The notes beneath the pieces are model-generated. The model was not told the origin of the DNA and did not search any database. It saw only the letters and a program-made list of their open reading frames with translations. From NCBI GenBank assembly GCA_037893225.1, contig JAZGUH010000103.1:7378001-7442000 (forward strand): 64,000 nt of DNA. The letters are read 5' to 3'. This DNA comes from Hippasteria phrygiana (taxonomy: Eukaryota > Echinodermata > Asteroidea > Valvatida > Goniasteridae). A program made the translations under genes and the position numbers. This document shows, one piece after another, positions 8,264-16,845 of the stretch (position 1 is the stretch's first letter; every line of letters begins with the position of its first letter).

Positions 8264-9705
8264 TCCTGGCCTCGATAGTGTGTCTGGGTTAGTGGCTGAC
8301 GGAGATGGGTTGGATGCTGTTTTTGATACGGGTGTGGGTAGTACTGATTTGCCATTTGAAAACCCGTCGGGACATCACGATTCGCTGTAGTCCGCTCCTT
8401 CACGACATCAGAGTACAAGGTCTTGCCGAACGGGGTCCTCTGGTGTGTGATGCGGCTAGCAGTGGTCTTATGTGGTCCTGCGACGTGTTGGATAATGTTC
8501 ATGGCAAGTAGACGCACTCCTGTTGAGTTGAGGTGCACGCCATCCGATACAAGGTGATTTGGGTGTATGTTTCCATTGTCAATGAAGCCCCAGTTATTTT
8601 GTCTTGCTATTGACTTAAGCAGATTATTAGAGTCATCTACCTTCTTGCGTTTTGGCACTGTTTGGTTTTTGCGATGTATAATCGACGAGATTGTTACTGA
8701 TCTTGGTTGTAGTGATTCACCAAGAGAAGTGATCTTTGCAGCAATAGTCTCTGGGTTGTCAGAAGTATTATTGGTCCCAACATGAAGGATTACTCCAGAG
8801 ACGTCGTGTTTGGCCGACAGCTGGATGGCGTTAGGAGCAAGATCTTCGATTTTTGCTCCACGCATGGTATGGCACATCACTTTCTTTTGCCTGCTCAATC
8901 TCCTGGGTTGTAGCCGTTTGATCATTGAGTCACCGATTATTAGGATATCTGCATGGTTGTGTTCGCTAGGTGTGGGTGGCCGTTTTTTCATGGTAGGTGT
9001 CGGTTTCTGCTTTGTAGTGGTCAGTTTCTTGTGCTTGTCCCGGTATTGGTCGAGCTGCTCTTGAAAAGAGGCCTTGTTTTTGGAGGGACAGGGCTTGTTT
9101 GGGGGTGTACAGGACTCCTGTTCCATGCCAGGCTGGACTTTTGGCTGCATAGCTTCGTAGTAGGAGTCGATCAGGAACTCGGCTTCGGTCCGGGAATCAT
9201 CAAAGCTGTCTTCGATGTTGACCGGATCGACATCCTCCGTCGCCAATGCAGCAAAGCGGTTGCTTGTTGATACCGCTGGACTGGCTGAACCCATGGTGGT
9301 ACTCAGGTTGTTCCGGCTCAGGGCACAGGGCTGGCGTTTCGAATGGGCATCGGCTTCACGAGAAGAAGGGCTCATCAGCATATCAATGGTAGAATGGAGA
9401 GCATCACATTCCTTCTTCAAGTGGTCAATTGTTTCCCTTTGGGAAGAAGAAGACAAAGAAATCTGGCCAGAAAGTGTTGCAATTTGGTCTGAGAATTTCT
9501 GATCAAGTAAATTTATGTCGTTCTGAACCTGTAGGATGGCTTGATAAATAACCTGTAGGGTGGGTTCAGATACTGGATCGAGGGCTATAGCACCTGTTAA
9601 ATCTCGATCCGCAGTGCGCTTTGTTGGCTTCGGTTTAACCTGATTAGCTGAACTTAAACAAGACCTAGGAAAACTGTTCCGCTGTTTGTGTGGACCTACG
9701 GGATT
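8200..9705 (-). CDS. ORF1, main part: coiled coil plus SGNH esterase domain
   Basis: This 501-codon stretch has no stop from 9705 to the TAG at 8200-8202. It has no convincing ATG at its upstream edge; the sequence before TCTTCTTCTTCC at about 9456 reads TTG. Residues about 50-110 are rich in leucine, isoleucine and charged residues and look like a coiled coil. A low-complexity linker rich in Pro, Lys and Thr follows. An SGNH/GDSL-type esterase fold then runs from about residue 252 to 413: GDS with S260 as nucleophile, glycine G283, GTNN at 310-313 (oxyanion block), and DGVH with D388 and H391. Esterase domains are established in ORF1 proteins of CR1-like and L2-like elements. There the protein binds element RNA and forms multimers, while the role of the esterase is unclear. 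The last 21 codons overlap ORF2. The N-terminus lies in another frame (9665-9988), so the ORF is probably broken by a one-base shift. Confidence 0.85.
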   Translation of the reverse strand, partial: NPVGPHKQRNSFPRSCLSSANQVKPKPTKRTADRDLTGAIALDPVSEPTLQVIYQAILQVQNDINLLDQKFSDQIATLSGQISLSSSSQRETIDHLKKECDALHSTIDMLMSPSSREADAHSKRQPCALSRNNLSTTMGSASPAVSTSNRFAALATEDVDPVNIEDSFDDSRTEAEFLIDSYYEAMQPKVQPGMEQESCTPPNKPCPSKNKASFQEQLDQYRDKHKKLTTTKQKPTPTMKKRPPTPSEHNHADILIIGDSMIKRLQPRRLSRQKKVMCHTMRGAKIEDLAPNAIQLSAKHDVSGVILHVGTNNTSDNPETIAAKITSLGESLQPRSVTISSIIHRKNQTVPKRKKVDDSNNLLKSIARQNNWGFIDNGNIHPNHLVSDGVHLNSTGVRLLAMNIIQHVAGPHKTTASRITHQRTPFGKTLYSDVVKERTTANRDVPTGFQMANQYYPHPYQKQHPTHLRQPLTQTHYRGQEWDQYLKTVRELLNPQGKNLR

Positions 9706-9988
9706 TTAATGAGAAATTACAAGAAAATTGGGTACTTAGCTTTGTTGAAGAGTCGTTTGTCTCGTCGCCATCTTGGAAATCGTCACGGTACTTCTCCTTT
9801 GCAGACTCGAAGATCAAATTCCTTGCCGGTAGAAGCTCATCAATAGTACAGTTACTTCTCAACAGTGACTCTATGGGCACAGACGGTGTACTCTGTAGTT
9901 TTGAGACTATCTGCTCTATCTTAGTGTCAAGTTTTGATAGAAAACTCGGAGAGCCGATGTGACACACGTCTTGTCCGTTCGCAGCCAT
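9665..9988 (-). pseudogene. ORF1, N-terminal fragment in a different frame
   Basis: A 107-codon frame starts at ATG 9986-9988 (MAANGQDVC) and ends at TAG 9665-9667. It overlaps the upstream edge of the esterase-containing frame by 41 bp. Moving from this frame to the next needs one base to be skipped between 9705 and 9665, which would give a single ORF1 of about 595 residues. The start has G at +4, a reasonable context. Residues 18-80 are mixed charged and hydrophobic, with IEQIVSKLQ and TIDELLPARNLIFESAKEKY. I recognise no named domain. The ATG lies directly at the junction with satellite DNA, so no 5' UTR remains. Alternatives are a programmed shift or two separate proteins. A simple inactivating indel is the most economical reading. 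Confidence 0.7.
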
Positions 9989-9993
9989 TGAGG

Positions 9994-10019
9994 AGCTGGA
10001 TATTGGAGCTGGATATTGG
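9994..10019. repeat. 13-bp tandem duplication at the 5' insertion junction
   Basis: AGCTGGATATTGG occurs twice in a row (9994-10006 and 10007-10019), while every other monomer has it once. It lies just outside the 5' end of the retrotransposon. The local event probably accompanied completion of the insertion, such as a template jump or end repair. Confidence 0.85.
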
Positions 10020-10396
10020 TCTGGATGTTGCTGAGAAGTCACTCTTTCCAACAGTATCAAGATTGTGCGCAATTTCGTTCAACATCGGGTCGAAAAACGG
10101 CGTCATTTGGGGCCCAAGTTGCGTGGTGGGGGTGTCGGCTAGTACCATTGTATAGCATGTGCAGTTATGCGGGAATGCAGAAAGATTACTTCGAAAAACC
10201 TACTCGCTTATCTCGGCCACTATCCGGCTGAACTTGGGTCTGAAGAGCTGGATATTTGTCTGGATGTTGCTGAGAAGTCACTCTTTCCAACAGTATCAAG
10301 ATTGTGCGCAATTTCGGTCAACATCGGGTCGAAAAACGGCGTCATTTAGGGCCCAAGTTGCGTGGTGGGGGTGTCGGCTAGTCTATTGTATAGCAT

Positions 10397-11352
10397 GTGC
10401 AGTTATGCGGGAATGCAGAAAGATTACTTCGAAAAACCTACTCGCTTATCTCGGCCACTATCCGGCTGAACGTGGGTCTGAAGAGCTGGATATTTGTCTG
10501 GATGTTGCTGAGAAGTCACTCTTTCCAACAGTATCAAGATTGTGCGCAATTTCGTTCAACATCGGGTCGAAAAACGGCGTCATTTGGGGCCCATGTTGCG
10601 TGGTGGGGGTGTCGGCTAGTCCTATTGTATAGCATGTGCAGTTATACGGGAATGCAGAAAAATTACTTTGAAAAACCTACTCGCTTATCTCGGCCACCAT
10701 TCGGCTGAACTTGGGTCTGAGGAGCTGGATATTGGTCTGGATGTTGCTGAGAAGTCACTCTTTCCAACATTATCAAGATTATGCGCAATTTCGGTCAACA
10801 TCGGGTCGAAAAACGGCGTCATTTGGGGCCCATGTTGCGTGGTGGGGGTGTCGGCTAGTCCCATTGTATAGCATGTGCAGTTATGCGGGAATGCAGACAA
10901 ATTACTTCGAAAAACCTACTCGCTTATCTCGGCCACTATTCGGCTGAACTTGGGTCTGAGGAGCTGGATATTGGTCTGGATGTTGCTGAGAAGTCACTCT
11001 TTCCAACAGTATCAAGATTGTGCGCAATTTCGTTCAACATCGGGTCGAAAAACGGCGTCATTTGGGGCCCAAGTTGCGTGGTGGGGGTGTCGGCTAGTAC
11101 CATTGTATAGCATGTGCAGTTATGCGGGAATGCAGAAAGATTACTTCGAAAAACCTACTCGCTTATCTCGGCCACTATCCGGCTGAACTTGGGTCTGAAG
11201 AGCTGGATATTTGTCTGGATGTTGCTGAGAAGTCACTCTTTCCAACAGTATCAAGATTGTGCGCAATTTCGGTCAACATCGGGTCGAAAAACGGCGTCAT
11301 TTAGGGCCCAAGTTGCGTGGTGGGGGTGTCGGCTAGTCCCATTGTATAGCAT
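10397..11352. repeat. Four-monomer block (955 bp) matching the occupied site: empty-site paralogue
   Basis: Monomers near 10397, 10636, 10875 and 11114 match, in order, those near 4438, 4677, the split monomer (4915-4991 plus 9989-10158) and 10159. Both copies carry TTATACGGG (4686 and 10645 regions) and ACATTATCAAGATTATGCG (4808 and 10767 regions). With the element removed the offset is about 955 bp after allowing for the 5-bp loss and 13-bp gain at the junction. The uninterrupted monomer at 10875-11113 shows the pre-insertion sequence. Confidence 0.8.
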
Positions 11353-12546
11353 GTGCAGTTATGCGGGAATGCAGACAAATTACTTCGAAAAACCTACTCG
11401 CTTATCTCGGCCACCATTCGGCTGAACTTGGGTCTGAGGAGCTGGATATTGGTCTGGATGTTGCTGAGAAGTCACTCTTTCCAACATTATCAAGATTATG
11501 CGCAATTTCGGTCAACATCGGGTCGAAAAACGGCGTCATTTGGGGCCCATGTTGCGTGGTGGGGGTGTCGGCTAGTACCATTGTATAGCATGTGCAGTTA
11601 TGCGGGAATGCAGAAAGATTACTTCGAAAAACCTACTCGCTTATCTCGGCCACTATCCGGCTGAACTTGGGTCTGAAGAGCTGGATATTTGTCTGGATGT
11701 TGCTGAGAAGTCACTCTTTCCAACAGTATCAAGATTGTGCGCAATTTCGGTCAACATCGGGTCGAAAAACGGCGTCATTTAGGGCCCAAGTTGCGTGGTG
11801 GGGGTGTCGGCTAGTCTATTGTATAGCATGTGCAGTTATGCGGGAATGCAGAAAGATTACTTCGAAAAACCTACTCGCTTATCTCGGCCACTATCCGGCT
11901 GAACGTGGGTCTGAAGAGCTGGATATTTGTCTGGATGTTGCTGAGAAGTCACTCTTTCCAACAGTATCAAGATTGTGCGCAATTTCGTTCAACATCGGGT
12001 CGAAAAACGGCGTCATTTGGGGCCCATGTTGCGTGGTGGGGGTGTCGGCTAGTCCTATTGTATAGCATGTGCAGTTATACGGGAATGCAGAAAAATTACT
12101 TTGAAAAACCTACTCGCTTATCTCGGCCACCATTCGGCTGAACTTGGGTCTGAGGAGCTGGATATTGGTCTGGATGTTGCTGAGAAGTCACTCTTTCCAA
12201 CATTATCAAGATTATGCGCAATTTCGGTCAACATCGGGTCGAAAAACGGCGTCATTTGGGGCCCATGTTGCGTGGTGGGGGTGTCGGCTAGTCCCATTGT
12301 ATAGCATGTGCAGTTATGCGGGAATGCAGACAAATTACTTCGAAAAACCTACTCGCTTATCTCGGCCACTATTCGGCTGAACTTGGGTCTGAGGAGATGG
12401 ATATTGGTCTGGATGTTGCTGAGAAGTCACTCTTTCCAACAGTATCAAGATTGTGCGCAATTTCGTTCAACATCGGGTCGAAAAACGGCGTCATTTGGGG
12501 CCCAAGTTGCGTGGTGGGGGTGTCGGCTAGTACCATTGTATAGCAT

Positions 12547-13980
12547 GTGCAGTTATGCGGGAATGCAGAAAGATTACTTCGAAAAACCTACTCGCTTATC
12601 TCGGCCACTATCCGGCTGAACTTGGGTCTGAAGAGCTGGATATTTGTCTGGATGTTGCTGAGAAGTCACTCTTTCCAACAGTATCAAGATTGTGCGCAAT
12701 TTCGGTCAACATCGGGTCGAAAAACGGCGTCATTTAGGGCCCAAGTTGCGTGGTGGGGGTGTCGGCTAGTCCCATTGTATAGCATGTGCAGTTATGCGGG
12801 AATGCAGACAAATTACTTCGAAAAACCTACTCGCTTATCTCGGCCACCATTCGGCTGAACTTGGGTCTGAGGAGCTGGATATTGGTCTGGATGTTGCTGA
12901 GAAGTCACTCTTTCCAACATTATCAAGATTATGCGCAATTTCGGTCAACATCGGGTCGAAAAACGGCGTCATTTGGGGCCCATGTTGCGTGGTGGGGGTG
13001 TCGGCTAGTCCCATTGTATAGCATGTGCAGTTATGCGGGAATGCAGACAAATTACTTCGAAAAACCTACTCGCTTATCTCGGCCACTATTCGGCTGAACT
13101 TGGGTCTGAGGAGCTGGATATTGGTCTGGATGTTGCTGAGAAGTCACTCTTTCCAACAGTATCAAGATTGTGCGCAATTTCGTTCAACATCGGGTCGAAA
13201 AACGGCGTCATTTGGGGCCCAAGTTGCGTGGTGGGGGTGTCGGCTAGTACCATTGTATAGCATGTGCAGTTATGCGGGAATGCAGAAAGATTACTTCGAA
13301 AAACCTACTCGCTTATCTCGGCCACTATCCGGCTGAACTTGGGTCTGAAGAGCTGGATATTTGTCTGGATGTTGCTGAGAAGTCACTCTTTCCAACAGTA
13401 TCAAGATTGTGCGCAATTTCGGTCAACATCGGGTCGAAAAACGGCGTCATTTAGGGCCCAAGTTGCGTGGTGGGGGTGTCGGCTAGTCCCATTGTATAGC
13501 ATGTGCAGTTATGCGGGAATGCAGACAAATTACTTCGAAAAACCTACTCGCTTATCTCGGCCACCATTCGGCTGAACTTGGGTCTGAGGAGCTGGATATT
13601 GGTCTGGATGTTGCTGAGAAGTCACTCTTTCCAACATTATCAAGATTATGCGCAATTTCGGTCAACATCGGGTCGAAAAACGGCGTCATTTGGGGCCCAT
13701 GTTGCGTGGTGGGGGTGTCGGCTAGTCCCATTGTATAGCATGTGCAGTTATGCGGGAATGCAGACAAATTACTTCGAAAAACCTACTCGCTTATCTCGGC
13801 CACTATTCGGCTGAACTTGGGTCTGAGGAGCTGGATATTGGTCTGGATGTTGCTGAGAAGTCACTCTTTCCAACAGTATCAAGATTGTGCGCAATTTCGT
13901 TCAACATCGGGTCGAAAAACGGCGTCATTTGGGGCCCAAGTTGCGTGGTGGGGGTGTCGGCTAGTACCATTGTATAGCAT
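12547..13980. repeat. Three-monomer (717-bp) higher-order unit, two adjacent copies
   Basis: Monomers near 12547, 12786 and 13025 recur as 13264, 13503 and 13742 with a period of 717 bp. Each unit has the sequence ATTTAGGGCCC type, ACATTATCAAGATTATG type, then AGTACCATTG type. Related three-, four- and six-monomer arrangements fill about 10159-15170. Confidence 0.8.
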
Positions 13981-16845
13981 GTGCAGTTATGCGGGAATGC
14001 AGAAAGATTACTTCGAAAAACCTACTCGCTTATCTCGGCCACTATCCGGCTGAACTTGGGTCTGAAGAGCTGGATATTTGTCTGGATGTTGCTGAGAAGT
14101 CACTCTTTCCAACAGTATCAAGATTGTGCGCAATTTCGGTCAACATCGGGTCGAAAAACGGCGTCATTTAGGGCCCAAGTTGCGTGGTGGGGGTGTCGGC
14201 TAGTCTATTGTATAGCATGTGCAGTTATGCGGGAATGCAGAAAGATTACTTCGAAAAACCTACTCGCTTATCTCGGCCACTATCCGGCTGAACGTGGGTC
14301 TGAAGAGCTGGATATTTGTCTGGATGTTGCTGAGAAGTCACTCTTTCCAACAGTATCAAGATTGTGCGCAATTTCGTTCAACATCGGGTCGAAAAACGGC
14401 GTCATTTGGGGCCCATGTTGCGTGGTGGGGGTGTCGGCTAGTCCTATTGTATAGCATGTGCAGTTATACGGGAATGCAGAAAAATTACTTTGAAAAACCT
14501 ACTCGCTTATCTCGGCCACCATTCGGCTGAACTTGGGTCTGAGGAGCTGGATATTGGTCTGGATGTTGCTGAGAAGTCACTCTTTCCAACATTATCAAGA
14601 TTATGCGCAATTTCGGTCAACATCGGGTCGAAAAACGGCGTCATTTGGGGCCCATGTTGCGTGGTGGGGGTGTCGGCTAGTCCCATTGTATAGCATGTGC
14701 AGTTATGCGGGAATGCAGACAAATTACTTCGAAAAACCTACTCGCTTATCTCGGCCACTATTCGGCTGAACTTGGGTCTGAGGAGCTGGATATTGGTCTG
14801 GATGTTGCTGAGAAGTCACTCTTTCCAACAGTATCAAGATTGTGCGCAATTTCGTTCAACATCGGGTCGAAAAACGGCGTCATTTGGGGCCCAAGTTGCG
14901 TGGTGGGGGTGTCGGCTAGTACCATTGTATAGCATGTGCAGTTATGCGGGAATGCAGAAAGATTACTTCGAAAAACCTACTCGCTTATCTCGGCCACTAT
15001 CCGGCTGAACTTGGGTCTGAAGAGCTGGATATTTGTCTGGATGTTGCTGAGAAGTCACTCTTTCCAACAGTATCAAGATTGTGCGCAATTTCGGTCAACA
15101 TCGGGTCGAAAAACGGCGTCATTTAGGGCCCAAGTTGCGTGGTGGGGGTGTCGGCTAGTCTATTGTATAGCATGTGCAGTTATGCGGGAATGCAGAAAGA
15201 TTACTTCGAAAAACCTACTCGCTTATCTCGGCCACTATCCGGCTGAACGTGGGTCTGAAGAGCTGGATATTTGTCTGGATGTTGCTGAGAAGTCACTCTT
15301 TCCAACAGTATCAAGATTGTGTGCAATTTCGGTCAACATCGGGTCGAAAAACGGCGTCATTTGGGGCCCATGTTGCGTGGTGGGGGTGTCGGCTAGTCCT
15401 ATTGTATAGCATGTGCAGTTATGCGGGAATGCAGACAAATTACTTCGAAAAACCTACTCGCTTATCTCGGCCACTATTCGGCTGAACTTGGGTCTGAGGA
15501 GCTGGATATTGGTCTGGATGTTGCTGAGAAGTCACTCTTTCCAACAGTATCAAGATTGTGCGCAATTTCGTTCAACATCGGGTCGAAAAACGGCGTCATT
15601 TGGGGCCCAAGTTGCGTGGTGGGGGTGTCGGCTAGTCCATTGTATAGCATGTGCAGTTATGCGGGAATGCAGAAAGATTACTTCGAAAAACCTACTCGCT
15701 TATCTCGGCCACTATCCGGCTGAACGTGGGTCTGAAGAGCTGGATATTTGTCTGGATGTTGCTGAGAAGTCACTCTTTCCAACAGTAGCAAGATTGTGCG
15801 CAATTTCGGTCAACATCGGGTCGAAAAACGGCGTCATTTGGGGCCCATGTTGCGTGGTGGGGGTGTCGGCTAGGCCTATTGTATAGCATGTGCAGTTATG
15901 CGGGAATGCAGAAAAATTACTTCGAAAAACCTACTCGCTTATCTCGGCCACCATTCGGCTGAACTTGGGTCTGAGGAGCTGGATATTGGTCTGGATGTTG
16001 CTGAGAAGTCACTCTTTCCAACAGTATCAAGATTGTGCGCAATTTCGGTCAACATCGGGTCGAAAAACGGCGTCATTTGGGGCCCAAGTTGCGTGGTGGG
16101 GGTGTCGGATAGTCCTATTGTATAGCATGTGCAGTTATGCGGGAATGCAGAAAAATTACTTCGAAAAACCTACTCGCTTATCTCGGCCACCATTCGGCTG
16201 AACTTGGGTCTGAGGAGCTGGATATTGGTCTGGATGTTGCTGAGAAGTCACTCTTTCCAACAGTATCAAGATTGTGCGCAATTTCGTTCAACATCGGGTC
16301 GAAAAACGGCGTCATTTGGGGCCCAAGTTGCGTGGTGGGGGTGTCGGCTAGTCCCATTGTATAGCATGTGCAGTTATGCGGGAATGCAGAAAGATTACTT
16401 CGAAAAACCTACTCGCTTATCTCGGCCACTATCCGGCTGAACGTGGGTCTGAAGAGCTGGATATTTGTCTGGATGTTGCTGAGAAGTCACTCTTTCCAAC
16501 AGTATCAAGATTGTGCGCAATTTCGGTCAACATCGGGTCGAAAAACGGCGTCATTTGGGGCCCATGTTGCGTGGTGGGGGTGTCGGCTAGTCCCATTGTA
16601 TAGCATGTGCAGTTATGCGGGAATGCAGACAAATTACTTCAAAAAACCTACTCGCTTATCTCGGCCACTATTCGGCTGAACTTGGGTCTGAGGAGCTGGA
16701 TATTGGTCTGGATGTTGCTGAGAAGTCACTCTTTCCAACAGTATCAAGATTGTGCGCAATTTCGTTCAACATCGGGTCGAGAAACGGCGTCATTTGGGGC
16801 CCAAGTTGCGTGGTGGGGGTGTCGGCTAGGCCTATTGTATAGCAT

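Larger units (their letters stand above)
4992..9988 (-). mobile_element. CR1/L2-type non-LTR retrotransposon inserted in the satellite
   Basis: A unique 5-kb segment interrupts one satellite monomer. On the minus strand it has, in order, ORF1 with an esterase domain, ORF2 with APE endonuclease and reverse transcriptase, a short 3' UTR, and a TAAA-type tail. There are no LTRs and no RNase H domain after the reverse transcriptase. This organisation is that of CR1/L2-superfamily elements, which move by target-primed reverse transcription. The 3' junction is GGCTGAACTT followed by TTATTT repeats on the plus strand. The 5' junction lies right at the presumed ORF1 start codon, so the 5' UTR is missing. 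ORF2 is intact, but ORF1 appears frameshifted and there is no visible promoter, so this copy is probably not autonomous. The neighbouring satellite block at 10397-11352 is an unoccupied paralogue of the same site. Confidence 0.93.

Noticed and set aside
5393..9502. Plus-strand frames of 68-105 codons across the retrotransposon
   Set aside because: They lie opposite ORF1 and ORF2, have no recognisable domains and are antisense shadows.
4992..9988. LTR retrotransposon or retrovirus
   Set aside because: There are no terminal repeats, protease or integrase. The APE endonuclease, CR1-type reverse transcriptase and simple-repeat tail identify a non-LTR element.
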